Part shown: piece after piece, positions 35,706 through 46,318 of the stretch
Layout of the letters: every line of letters begins with the position of its first letter
How positions within the stretch are numbered: position 1 is the stretch's first letter
Source of the DNA: Actinomadura coerulea
GTDB lineage: Bacteria; Actinomycetota; Actinomycetes; Streptosporangiales; Streptosporangiaceae
Reading direction: 5' to 3'
NCBI RefSeq assembly: GCF_014208105.1
Contig: NZ_JACHMQ010000001.1
Location: 1,860,001 to 1,924,000, forward strand
DNA length: 64,000 bases
Notes under the pieces: model-generated
Databases searched by the model: none
What the model was told of the DNA's origin: nothing
The model's input: only the letters and a program-made list of their open reading frames with translations
Program-made: the position numbers and the translations under genes

Positions 35706-35984
35706 GCCGTACCGCCGCCCTGACCATCCGCCATCGTGATCAGCGTCCCAGACCCGGCGGCGCGCCGTCGAGTCGCGGGGCCGCCGCCGGGACGCGCGTC
35801 CATCCCGCAGCCTCATCTCCCCGCCCCCGTGCGGCCCGGGACGGTCGCGCCCCAGGTGAGTCAGCACATGGTACTCGCCGGTAGAGCGCCCGCGCCGGAG
35901 GACGCGGCCCCTTGCGGCGGACCGGAACGACGCCGCGGACGCGCCTTTGGGTAGGGTTCGACCTAGGACATGCCGTCAACCCTG

Positions 35985-36185
35985 TGCGGGAGAGACCCCA
36001 CGCCGCCAGCGTGGGGCGCCGAAGGGGCAACCTCCCCGGAACCTCTCAGGCAAAAGGACCGCACGGGCGAGGCACCTCTGGAAAGCAGGCGTCGGTCCCC
36101 GCGCGCGGGGAGGGACGGCTCACCGAAGGGGAAACCCCGCCGCGCGGGTGAAGCTCTCAGGTGCCGATGACAGAGGGGGAGAGGC
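35985..36185 (+). promoter_or_regulatory. Tandem glycine riboswitch upstream of gcvP
   Basis: Two aptamers in a row. Aptamer 1 (about 35985-36092) has GGGAGAGACC, CGCCGAAGGGGCAA, AACCTCTCAGGCAAAAGGACC and CTCTGGAAAGC. Aptamer 2 (about 36105-36185) has GGCTCACCGAAGGGGAAACC, GTGAAGCTCTCAGGTGCCGA and CAGAGGGGGAGA. Each pair of CCGAAGGGG and CTCTCAGG blocks is the glycine-binding core. A perfect 9-bp hairpin (36184-36205) follows and could be the expression platform before AGGAGG of gcvP. Glycine should switch gcvP on. Confidence 0.95.
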
Positions 36186-36240
36186 CGCCGGCCCGCGCCG
36201 GCGGCGGACCTGAGCGACCGCAGCAGCCAGGAGGCCCTCC

Positions 36241-39111
<2,871 letters not shown>

Positions 39112-39120
39112 GTTGGATTG

Positions 39121-39166
39121 TGTGGTTGTGGGTCAGGCGCCCGGGGGCGCCTGACCCACAACCACA
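39121..39166. terminator. 46-bp near-perfect palindrome after gcvP
   Basis: Arms 39121-39142 and 39145-39166 are exact 22-bp reverse complements (left arm starts TGTGGTTGTGGGTCAGGCGC) with two bases between. No T-run follows. It begins 10 bases after the gcvP stop, so it probably ends that transcript. Confidence 0.75.
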
Positions 39167-39727
39167 CGTGCGATCGCTGGCATCGCTCCGACTCGCCTTG
39201 CGGCTCGCTGCGCGATCAGGTTCTCGCAAGCTCGAACCTGCCTTCGGACGCGATCGCAGTGGCCGGGGTCGCTGGTGGCTGGGGCGTCGGCTGGGCACCG
39301 TTCGCGTCCGTTGCCGGCGTCGCTGCGCGGTTGGGTTTCGCTAGCGCGGGCTTGCCTTTGGACGCGATCGCGGTGGCCGGGGTCGCTGGTGGCTGGGGGT
39401 CGGCTGGGCGCCGTTCGCGTCTGGTGCCGTGGTCTGCTGTGCGATCGGAGTCTGGCGGCTTGAGTTCGCGTGCGGCCTTGTGCGCGCCCCTCTTGTCGCG
39501 TGCTGTGATGGCTGGGTCGGCGGGCTGTTGTTTCGGCGGCCACCTTCGGGTCTTGCTTCGGTCGGGTCTGCCTTCGGCGTCAGGGGGTGGCTGCGGGGGC
39601 GGTCGCGCCCGGGGGCCGGCGGTGGATTTGTGATCTTGGCGGGGTTTCCGGGTGTCGCCGCGGGACGGGGGAGGGGGTGGATCGCTACGCTCTTTGCGGA
39701 CCCCGACCCCCAGAGGGCAGAAGAGCG
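39167..39727. other. Long non-coding spacer with imperfect repeats
   Basis: Over 550 bases without a credible gene: open frames here are Arg/Pro/Ala-rich shadows with no ribosome sites or family motifs. It holds two imperfect copies of a 60-base unit (see the repeat entry) and phrases such as GCGATCG repeated several times. The last 30 bases include the TPR gene's weak AGAAGAG ribosome site. Confidence 0.6.
39247..39421. repeat. Two-copy tandem repeat, 114-bp period
   Basis: The unit begins GACGCGATCGC at 39247 and again at 39361. Copies 39247-39308 and 39361-39421 match over about 61 bases with three differences: one A/G change in the first 15 bases, one deleted C and one A/G change near the end. 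Between copies the sequence diverges. Confidence 0.8.
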
Positions 39728-40837
39728 ATGATCGAGTCTCCGGACGCGGTATCCGACGACGCGGCGCGACTGTGCGAGGAGGCCCGCGGCCTCGCCGAGA
39801 GCGGTGAGGCCGAGAGGGCCGCACTGCTGTTCGAGAAGGTGCTCGCGCTGGGCGACACCCCCTTCCGGGCGCGGGCGGCGCTGGGGCTGGCGGTCGTCCT
39901 GGACGACGCCGGGCACGTGGAGCGCGCCAGGGAGGCCGACCGGGCGGCGATCGCCACCGCCGACCCCGAGTACGGGCCGCGCGCCGCCTACCACCTGGCG
40001 CTCACCCACGAGCGCGCGGGCGAGCACGAGCGGGCGGCGCCGGCGTGGCGGGTCGTGGTCGACTTCGGCAACCCCGCCTACCTGCCGCCCGCCCATCTGG
40101 CGCTCGCCCGAATCGCCGACGACGCCGGCGACTTCGACACCGCCCGCGACCACTGGGAGGCGGTGATCGCGACCGGGGACGCCGAGTACGGGCCGCCCGC
40201 CGCGCACGACCTGGCCCAGCGGCTGCTGGAGCGCGACGAGCCCGCCCGGGCCCAGCGGGTCCTGACCGCCGGGCTCAAGCTGATCGACCGGGGCGCCGCC
40301 CCCTACGCGTACGGGCGGCTCGCCGTCGCGCTCGGCATCTCCTACCTCGACCAGGCGATCGGCGCGTTCGGCGCGGCGCTGGGGGAGGAGCCGGCCGACC
40401 CGGAGGTCGGGCCGCTGGCCACCGAACTGCTGGCGCGGACGCTGCCGCTGCGCGGCCGGGGCGCCGAGGCGGGCGAGGTGTGGCGGCGGGGGCTCGCCGA
40501 GCCCGGCACCGCGGGGCAGGTGCGGGCGCGGCTGCGCCGCGACTTCGGCGACGCCGACGACGACGGCGACCTGTGGTGGGAGCCGGTCGTCGAGCACGCC
40601 GTGTCGGACGGGACGCTCCCCGCCCTCGCCGGCGAGGCGTTCGGCGCCCTCGACCACATGTACGCGCTGCTCGCCGTCCGGTACGCCGAACGCCGGACGG
40701 GCGACGCCCGCGAGACCCTCGGCAAGGCGGTCCGGGTGCCCGGCGGGTACACGTGGGGGCCGCTGCTGCACGAGAGCTTCGCAGAGCGGTTCCGCCTGGC
40801 GACGGGCTCGGCCGTCCCGGACTGGACCGAGGGCTAG
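39728..40837 (+). CDS. TPR-repeat protein
   Basis: A 369-residue soluble protein. Tetratricopeptide-like helices recur from residue 8 to about 200: LCEEARGLAESGEAERAALLFEKVLALGD, LGLAVVLDDAGHVERAREADRAAIATADP and LALTHERAGEHERAAPAWRVVV among them. The C-terminal half is less regular and acidic, with DFGDADDDGDLWWEPVVEHA. Such proteins are protein-interaction scaffolds; no partner is indicated. ATG 39728 opens MIESPDAVSDD, and the longer frame from 39587 crosses non-coding repeats. Its TAG stop overlaps the TAG of the opposite gene (shared CTAG at 40834-40837). Confidence 0.8.
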   Translation: MIESPDAVSDDAARLCEEARGLAESGEAERAALLFEKVLALGDTPFRARAALGLAVVLDDAGHVERAREADRAAIATADPEYGPRAAYHLALTHERAGEHERAAPAWRVVVDFGNPAYLPPAHLALARIADDAGDFDTARDHWEAVIATGDAEYGPPAAHDLAQRLLERDEPARAQRVLTAGLKLIDRGAAPYAYGRLAVALGISYLDQAIGAFGAALGEEPADPEVGPLATELLARTLPLRGRGAEAGEVWRRGLAEPGTAGQVRARLRRDFGDADDDGDLWWEPVVEHAVSDGTLPALAGEAFGALDHMYALLAVRYAERRTGDARETLGKAVRVPGGYTWGPLLHESFAERFRLATGSAVPDWTEG

Positions 40838-41259
40838 CCGGCGATCGCGCGCTCGGCGATCACCTTGGTGATGCGGGCGCGGACGAGGTACTCGGTGGGG
40901 ACGGCGTTGCGCCGCCCGAACTCCTCCGCCCGGTCGGCGCCCATGTAGCGGCCGCCGATGACCGTCGCCCAGCGCAGGATCTCGTCGAGGTCCTCGACGA
41001 GGGAGGCCCGGGCCTGGATCAGCACGTACGAGTACGGCGGCGTCTGGTCGTCGACGCAGACCGAGACGCGCGGATCGCGGGCGAGGACGCGGCCCTTGAC
41101 GCTGTGGTGTCCCGTGTTGAACAGCAGGTCGTCGCCGTCGAGGACGAACCAGATCGGCGTCACGTGCGGCGTGCCGTCCTTGCGGGTGACGGCGGCCTTG
41201 CCGGTGCGGGTGCCCTCCATGACGAACGCGCGCCATTCGCTGTCGGTCATCGTCTCCAT
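40834..41259 (-). CDS. PPOX-class F420-dependent enzyme (TIGR03618-type)
   Basis: A 141-residue split-barrel flavin/deazaflavin-binding protein. TRTGKAAVTRKDGTPHVTPIWFVLDGDDLLFNTGHHSVKGRVLARDPRVSVCVDDQTPPYSYV is the standard fold entry, and IGGRYMGADRAEEFGRRN is the second conserved helix. The family uses F420 or FMN to reduce small molecules and suits an actinomycete with F420. ATG 41259 gives METMTDSEW; an inner ATG at 41250 is also possible. The frame beyond 41259 is antisense to the hydrolase gene and is not coding. Confidence 0.88.
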   Translation of the reverse strand: METMTDSEWRAFVMEGTRTGKAAVTRKDGTPHVTPIWFVLDGDDLLFNTGHHSVKGRVLARDPRVSVCVDDQTPPYSYVLIQARASLVEDLDEILRWATVIGGRYMGADRAEEFGRRNAVPTEYLVRARITKVIAERAIAG

Positions 41260-41310
41260 GGGGCCAGTCTGCCGCACGGCCGGTTCACGGCTGCCACTAC
41301 GGTGAGTCAC

Positions 41311-41928
41311 ATGAAGGTCGTGACGGCGCACGGGCCCGCCGAGGTGGTGCTGGACGAGGTGAACGACCCGGTGTTCCTGCTGGTGCTGACGCACGGGTCG
41401 AACGGGGGAGTGGAGGCGGCCGACCTGCTGGCGGTGCGCGCCGAGGCGCTGCGGCTCGGCGGCGCCGTCGCGCGGGTGACGCAGCCGTTCCGGCTCGCCG
41501 GGCGGCGGGCGCCCGGTCCGGCGGCCAAGCAGGACGAGGCGTGGCTGGAGGTCGTCGCGGCCCTGCGCAAGCGGTTCGGGGACGTCCCGCTGGTTCAGGG
41601 CGGCCGCAGCAACGGGGCGCGGGTGGCGTGCCGGACCGCGGCGGCCGCCGGGGCGGCCGGAGTGGTGGCGCTGGCGTTCCCGCTGCACCCGCCGGGCAGG
41701 CCGGAGAAGACCCGGGTGGAGGAGTTGCGGTCGGCGGGAGTCGAGGTCGTCGTCGTCAACGGCGACCGGGACCCGTTCGGCGTGCCCGGCCCGGCGGACG
41801 CGGCGCGGGTCGAGGTCCTGCCGGGCGAGCGGCACGACCTCGGCAGGGACCCCGCGGCGGTCGGCCGGGCGGTGGAGCCGTGGTTGAAGCGGTGGGCGGC
41901 CCGTCCGGTGCGGACGGGCCGGCGGTAA
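41311..41928 (+). CDS. Alpha/beta-hydrolase of the Tex30/KANL3-like family
   Basis: A 205-residue soluble hydrolase beginning MKVVTAHGPAEVVLDEV. The fold shows LVLTHGSNGGVEAADL (oxyanion loop), the nucleophile elbow VQGGRSNGARVACRTA (Ser in GRSNGA), LAFPLHPPGRPEKTRVEEL, the acid in VVVNGDRDPFGVP and the His in LPGERHDLGRD. The triad is complete. This group acts on unknown esters or dipeptides. No clear ribosome site precedes ATG 41311; a GTG lies three codons upstream. It is divergent from the F420 enzyme. Confidence 0.82.
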   Translation: MKVVTAHGPAEVVLDEVNDPVFLLVLTHGSNGGVEAADLLAVRAEALRLGGAVARVTQPFRLAGRRAPGPAAKQDEAWLEVVAALRKRFGDVPLVQGGRSNGARVACRTAAAAGAAGVVALAFPLHPPGRPEKTRVEELRSAGVEVVVVNGDRDPFGVPGPADAARVEVLPGERHDLGRDPAAVGRAVEPWLKRWAARPVRTGRR

Positions 41929-42025
41929 GATCGCTCCGGGCCCGGTGCGGGCCCAGAGGCCGGTGGTGGGCGGGCGTGCCCCCGAGGATGATCACCCGTT
42001 TGAACTAGTCCCCCGTGGAGACCGC

Positions 42026-42229
42026 TCAAGCGGCGGACGTGGCCTGCGCGTCCGTCGGCCGGTGCGGCGCGATGACTCCCCCGTCGGGCAGCAGCTCACC
42101 GGTGTCCTCGAACAGCACGACCCCGTTGCACAGCAGGCTCCACCCCTGTTCGGGGTGCGAGGCCAGCGTGCGGGCGGCGTCGCGGTCGGGTGCGTCGTGG
42201 GAGGGACAAGGCGGCTGGTGCGGGCACAT
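42026..42229 (-). CDS. DUF5999 family small protein
   Basis: A 67-residue protein: MCPHQPPCPSHDAPDRDAARTLASHPEQGWSLLCNGVVLFEDTGELLPDGGVIAPHRP. The Cys/His pattern at the start (CPHQPPC) and the run QGWSLLCNGVVLFEDTGELLPDG are the hallmark of DUF5999, found across Streptomyces and relatives with no known role; a bound metal ion is possible. A longer minus-strand frame in another phase overlaps it and is a shadow. Confidence 0.85.
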   Translation of the reverse strand: MCPHQPPCPSHDAPDRDAARTLASHPEQGWSLLCNGVVLFEDTGELLPDGGVIAPHRPTDAQATSAA

Positions 42230-42495
42230 GGCGTGCCTCCGGTCTCAACTACTGGTCGGTCGTGGTGCTTTCCTGTTCTGACGCACCCAAGTGTGGAGTG
42301 GTTCGCCCGCACCGGCCATAGCCCGTTGGGACGGTTGTCCATTGGTACCGGAGTACCGGACGGGTGTGATCCCTCCCACTCCCGGGGCGCCACGCAGTAG
42401 CGTGCCTCCCGCGCGATAACGGACGAAGAACGACACGCCGCCGGAGCCTGAAACCGGACCGATGTTCGGTGGGGAGCGGGCCCCGCGGGCCGGTC

Positions 42496-43086
42496 CTAGC
42501 GCACGCCGCCGAGGACGACCCCGAGGCCCGCGCGGAAGCGGGCGTCCCAGTCGACCGCGCCGTCCTCGCCGGAGGCGATCCGGGCGGCGGCGCCGTCGTC
42601 GGCGGTGCCGCGCACCTCCAGGGCCGCGTGGCCGATCACGTAGCCGAGCAGGGTGTGGGCGGCGACGGCCGCGGCGTCCTCGGCGACCCCGCCCCGGCGC
42701 AGCACCTCCCGCAGCGACGCGAGGGTGGCGGCGAGCGCGGCCGGGTTGCGGCGCGTGACGACCAGGGGGAGGACGCCCGCGTGGGCCAGCAGGCGCCCGC
42801 GGTAGCCGTCCGCCCACGCCCGCAGGACGTCCTGCCAGCGTCCGGGGGCCGACGCGTCCGCCGGGGCCGCCGCGACGTGCGCGACCAGGCCGTCCAGCAG
42901 CTGCTCCTTGCCGCGGGGGAGGTGGTGGTAGATCGCCATCGCCTCGACCTCCAGCGCGTCGCCGAGCCGGCGCATGGTGAGGCGGCCGAGTCCCTGACCG
43001 TCCACGATGTGCAGGGCCGCCTCGATGATCCGCTCGGTGGACAGCGGGGTGCGGTTCTGGGCGTTGATGCTGGGCTGCCTGACCAT
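42496..43086 (-). CDS. TetR-family transcriptional regulator (TetR C-terminal domain type)
   Basis: A 196-residue regulator. The helix-turn-helix is in LSTERIIEAALHIVDGQGLGRLTMRRLGDALEVEAMAIYHHLPRGKEQLLDGLV. The C-terminal domain (about 75-190) resembles TetR_C_1, with LPLVVTRRNPAAL and HTLLGYVIGHAALEV. ATG 43086 is chosen from the family start; the frame runs on upstream as antisense. An imperfect palindrome 8-25 bases before the start probably is its operator, and a near-identical copy lies upstream of a sigma factor gene. Confidence 0.88.
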   Translation of the reverse strand: MVRQPSINAQNRTPLSTERIIEAALHIVDGQGLGRLTMRRLGDALEVEAMAIYHHLPRGKEQLLDGLVAHVAAAPADASAPGRWQDVLRAWADGYRGRLLAHAGVLPLVVTRRNPAALAATLASLREVLRRGGVAEDAAAVAAHTLLGYVIGHAALEVRGTADDGAAARIASGEDGAVDWDARFRAGLGVVLGGVR

Positions 43087-43093
43087 GAGGACA

Positions 43094-43111
43094 GACCTTA
43101 CTACGTAAAGG
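43094..43111. promoter_or_regulatory. Candidate TetR operator
   Basis: GACCTTACTACGTAAAGG contains TTAC-TAC-GTAA, directly upstream of the TetR start. On the minus strand it also includes TAAGGT, a TANNNT -10-like hexamer, so the regulator could cover its own promoter. A copy with one mismatch is at 55247-55264. Confidence 0.55.
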
Positions 43112-43203
43112 GCCGAAGCTGGGTGTCCGCCTCCGCAACACGCCGGGACCCCGCGTACGCTTACCCCGATCGAACACTGCACGACCGTCGAGGGAGTACC
43201 GCC

Positions 43204-43620
43204 ATGCCACTGGGCCGCCGGGTGAGCAAGGAAGTCGCGGAGCCGTACGAGGCCGACCAGCGGCTGGCCGCCGAGTACGACGACCGGCTCGCGGCGGCGG
43301 GCGACGCGGAGCGGGCGCTGCGGGACGCGCAGGCGGCCGGCGCCGCCGAGCCGCGGCTGGGGGAGCTGACGGCGGCGTTCGACCGGGCGATGACGGCCGT
43401 GCTCGCCGCCGCCGAGGCGGCCGAGCGGGTCGCGATGGGCCCGAAGGTGTACTCGACGGAGGCGCAGGACGCCAAGACGCGCCGCGCCGCCGAGATCGCC
43501 TACCGCAAGGCCAAGGCGCGCCCGGCGGTCCGCCCGTGGACGGACGAGGTCGACCGCCTGCGCACGGCGCGCGAGGCGCACCGGCTGAGCTTCAGGACGC
43601 GGCCCGCGGCGCGCGTGTGA
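43204..43620 (+). CDS. Hypothetical coiled-coil protein
   Basis: A 138-residue, Ala/Arg/Glu-rich soluble protein I cannot assign to a family. MPLGRRVSKEVAEPYEADQRLAAEYDDRLAAAGDAERALRDAQAAG reads as a long amphipathic helix, and heptad-like spacing continues to about residue 95. No membrane segment or signal peptide is present. GAGGGAG lies 8 bases before ATG 43204, so the gene is real. It is divergent from the TetR regulator with a 117-bp gap and could be its target. Confidence 0.65.
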   Translation: MPLGRRVSKEVAEPYEADQRLAAEYDDRLAAAGDAERALRDAQAAGAAEPRLGELTAAFDRAMTAVLAAAEAAERVAMGPKVYSTEAQDAKTRRAAEIAYRKAKARPAVRPWTDEVDRLRTAREAHRLSFRTRPAARV

Positions 43621-43784
43621 GCCGTCGCGGACGCGGGGCGACACGGCGTCACCGGGTGGCACGGGCCACCGAACTTTGAGAGTCTGCCCTCTCCGGGGAA
43701 CGCCGGGGGCGCTCGCGCCGCTGATCGCGCTCGCGCGTCCCGGCGCGGAGGGCACAGGGTGCTCTGGACGTTGGGGGATGTCAC

Positions 43785-44510
43785 GTGGAGCGCACGCCGC
43801 CGGACCGGTGCCGCGTACTGGAGTCCTACCAGGACGGGGTGAAGGCGATCATCGCCCTGGCGGACACCGTCGCGGACTGGGACGTGCCGACTCCCTGCGC
43901 CGACTGGCAGCTGATCGACCTGGCGGGGCATCTGCGGTGCGTCGCGGAGAACTTCCTGGAGTACCTCCAGGACGCGCCCGACAGCCGGCTGGCGAAGCTG
44001 TTCGCGCAGGACGCGGCCACGGCGGTGCTGATCAGGCAGCAGGCGCGGCAGAACGCGGCCGAGCTCGCGGTGCTGCCGCCCGAGCCCGGCCCTGAGCGGA
44101 TCCTGGCGTTCGGGGTGTCGGCGGGTGCGTACGCCGACCTGATGCCGGACATGTGGGACCGGACGCATCTGATCTACCGGGGCACCAAGTACACGGTCGG
44201 CGACCACGCGGGCGCGGCGTGCGTGGAGTGGCACCTGCACGCCTGGGACATGGCCCGCGCGACCGGCTCCGACTACCGGCCGCGCGACCCCGACCTGCTG
44301 GTGCCGGCGTGGCACTGGGGCGTCCCGCACCTGCCGCTGGAGCCGGGGGACCCGTGGGAGGCGGTGCTGCGATCCTCGGGCCGCTCGCCGCGGTGGCCGG
44401 ACCCCGGGGAGGGGCCCGGCCGGGCGCGGCGTCGCCGTCCGGGCCGGCAGTCCGCCCTCAGACGCCCGCCGGCCTCCCCGGGCGGGCCCGCAGGTAGACC
44501 AGCCAGGTGA
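43785..44510 (+). CDS. Maleylpyruvate isomerase-family (DinB-like, mycothiol-dependent) protein
   Basis: A 241-residue protein of the TIGR03083/MDMPI type: four-helix DinB bundle with VADWDVPTPCADWQLIDLAGHLRCVAENFLEYL near residue 30, where the His in GHL is one of three metal ligands; a second His is in VEWHLHAWDMARATG. Members use mycothiol to isomerise or detoxify substrates; the actual substrate is unknown. GTG 43785 has GGGGGA six bases upstream. The last 45 residues are Arg/Pro-rich low-complexity and overlap the 3' end of narK by 53 bases on the other strand, so the natural stop may have been lost. Confidence 0.8.
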   Translation: MERTPPDRCRVLESYQDGVKAIIALADTVADWDVPTPCADWQLIDLAGHLRCVAENFLEYLQDAPDSRLAKLFAQDAATAVLIRQQARQNAAELAVLPPEPGPERILAFGVSAGAYADLMPDMWDRTHLIYRGTKYTVGDHAGAACVEWHLHAWDMARATGSDYRPRDPDLLVPAWHWGVPHLPLEPGDPWEAVLRSSGRSPRWPDPGEGPGRARRRRPGRQSALRRPPASPGGPAGRPAR

Positions 44511-45831
44511 GCGCGCAGCACACGGCGTAGAAGGCGATGAACGCGGCGTAGGCGCCGTCGCCCGTGCCGTAGGTCAGGAACGACTGCCGGAACGCGATGT
44601 TGACCAGGACGCCGCCGAACGCGCCGACGGCGCCCGCGATGCCGATCAGCGCGCCGGACAGGCGGCGGGCCTCGTGCTCGGCGGCGGCCGGGTCCCCGCC
44701 GCCCGCGGCGCCGGCGTGCGCCTTCGCCCTGAAGATCGCCGGGATCATCTTGTAGGTGGAGCCGTTGCCGAGGCCGCTGAAGGCGAACAGCAGCACGAAT
44801 CCGGTGAGGAACAGCGCGAGCGACCCCAGCCGGGAGGCGGTGAGGACGAGGACCGCCGAGACGGCCATCGCCACGAAGGTCCAGAAGGTGACCTTCGCGC
44901 CGCCGAGCCGGTCGGCGAGCCACCCGCCGGCGGGGCGGATCAGCGACCCGAGCGCGGGGCCGAGGAACGTCAGGTAGGCGGCCTTGATCGGGGTGTCGAA
45001 CTCGGCCCCGAACTGCACCTGCAGGACCTGCCCGAACGCGAAGCCGAACCCGATGAACGACCCGAAGGTGCCGATGTAGAGCACCGACATGATCCAGGTG
45101 TGGCCGTCCCGGCAGACGTCCCGCATGGCGCGCCCGTCGTTGCGGGCGTGCGCGAGGTTGTCCATGGCGAGCGCGGCGCCGAGGGCGGCGAGGACGATGA
45201 AGGGGATGTAGACGCCCGCGACCAGGCCAGGGTGGTCCTTGCCCGCGGTGGCGAGGACGGCCAGCCCGACGAGCTGGACGACGGCGACGCCGAGGTTGCC
45301 GCCGCCCGCGTTGATCCCGAGCGCCCAGCCCTTGAGCCGCTGCGGGTAGAACGCGTTGATGTTGGCCATCGAGGAGGCGAAGTTGCCGCCGCCGACGCCC
45401 GCGACGGCCGCGAGGACCAGCAGCGTGGTGAACGAGACGCCGGGCTCGATGAGGACCGCGGCCAGGACCGCCGGGACGAGCAGCAGCGCGGCGCTGAAGA
45501 TCGTCCAGTTGCGGCCGCCGAACCGGGCGACGGCGAGGGTGTAGGGGATGCGCAGCGCCGACCCGATGAGCGCCGGGACGGCGGTGAGGGTGAACTTCCC
45601 GGCCGGGTCGACGCCGTAGGCGGGGCCGAGGAACAGCACCAGCACCGACCACAGCGTCCACACCGAGAACCCGATGTGCTCGGAGAAGATCGAGAACATG
45701 AGGTTGCGGCGGGCGGTCCGGGAGCCTCCGGCGGCCCAGAAGGCGGGGTCCTCGGGGCGCCAGTCGTCGATCCACCGGCCCTTCAGCGGATGGGGGCGCT
45801 CGGCGCGCGCGGCTTCGGTCGTGGCGGTCAT
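44458..45831 (-). CDS. narK: Nitrate/nitrite transporter, NarK family (MFS)
   Basis: A 457-residue transporter with 12 hydrophobic spans. MFS nitrate porter motifs: NASxGGGN-like NINAFYPQRLKGWALGINAGGGNLGVA (nitrate signature), KFTLTAVPALIGSALRIPYTLAVARFGGRNW, and in the second half FSGLGNGSTYKMIPAIF (second nitrate signature). It imports nitrate and may export nitrite. It lies divergent from a metallothionein-like gene, and a GlnR-like box on its strand ends 50 bases before the start. It supplies substrate to the nitrate reductase at 47104. Confidence 0.93.
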   Translation of the reverse strand: MTATTEAARAERPHPLKGRWIDDWRPEDPAFWAAGGSRTARRNLMFSIFSEHIGFSVWTLWSVLVLFLGPAYGVDPAGKFTLTAVPALIGSALRIPYTLAVARFGGRNWTIFSAALLLVPAVLAAVLIEPGVSFTTLLVLAAVAGVGGGNFASSMANINAFYPQRLKGWALGINAGGGNLGVAVVQLVGLAVLATAGKDHPGLVAGVYIPFIVLAALGAALAMDNLAHARNDGRAMRDVCRDGHTWIMSVLYIGTFGSFIGFGFAFGQVLQVQFGAEFDTPIKAAYLTFLGPALGSLIRPAGGWLADRLGGAKVTFWTFVAMAVSAVLVLTASRLGSLALFLTGFVLLFAFSGLGNGSTYKMIPAIFRAKAHAGAAGGGDPAAAEHEARRLSGALIGIAGAVGAFGGVLVNIAFRQSFLTYGTGDGAYAAFIAFYAVCCALTWLVYLRARPGRPAGV

Positions 45832-45880
45832 CAGCGGGTCTCCTCGGGTCGTTCGGACGGCCCGACCGTAGGAATCCGGG

Positions 45881-45918
45881 GTTTCGCGCGTGTGTGACCG
45901 GTCATACGGCAGTGATAA
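45881..45918 (-). promoter_or_regulatory. GlnR-like box upstream of narK
   Basis: Read on the minus strand: TTATC-n6-GTATG-n6-CACAC-n6-GAAAC. The 11-base period and terminal GAAAC match the boxes before nasA and nirD, and the actinobacterial GlnR pattern gTnAC-n6-GaAAC repeated. It lies 50 bases upstream of narK. Confidence 0.6.
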
Positions 45919-46022
45919 CTCCGCTGCACAGCGTGTCCCGCCCGCTGTGAGGTGCGGGGTAGACCCGGGCGCGCCGGGGTAGGCACCCGAGGGCGAGGCG
46001 GCGGGGGAACGGAGAGGCGACG

Positions 46023-46271
46023 ATGGGAACCTGCGAGGTCTGCGGGAACGACTACGCGATGGCGTTCGAGGTGCACGCGCAGGGCCAGGTGCACACGTTC
46101 GACTCGTTCGAGTGCGCGATCACCAAGATGGCGCCGATCTGCGAGCACTGCCAGTGCCGCATCATGGGGCACGGCGTGGACGTGGGCGGGCACTTCTACT
46201 GCTGCGCACACTGCGCCCACGCCGCCGAGCCGGAACGCGCCCGCACGATCCAGGACGCCGTGTCGGTGTAG
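46023..46271 (+). CDS. Prokaryotic metallothionein-like zinc protein
   Basis: An 82-residue Cys/His-rich protein: MGTCEVCGNDYAMAFEV, FDSFECAITKMAPICEHCQCRIMGHGV and HFYCCAHCAHAAEPERAR. Nine cysteines and five histidines in pairs make at least two metal sites, as in the prokaryotic metallothionein family of actinobacteria. It likely binds zinc or copper in the cytosol. It is divergent from narK and shares its upstream region, though co-regulation is not demonstrated. Confidence 0.85.
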   Translation: MGTCEVCGNDYAMAFEVHAQGQVHTFDSFECAITKMAPICEHCQCRIMGHGVDVGGHFYCCAHCAHAAEPERARTIQDAVSV

Positions 46272-46318
46272 ACCGCGCCGCGGGCGGGTGCGGCGCGGCG
46301 CCGGTGCACCGTCCGGGT

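Noticed and set aside
35952-35969. tRNA-like T-arm (GGTTCGACC)
   Set aside because: No cloverleaf, acceptor stem or anticodon arm around it; it lies in the leader before the glycine riboswitch.
39247-39421. CRISPR array
   Set aside because: Only two long imperfect copies at 114-base period; no short repeat/spacer regularity and no cas genes.
39341-41236. Long minus-strand frame crossing the repeat spacer and the TPR gene
   Set aside because: Antisense of the TPR protein plus low-complexity spacer; no ribosome site.
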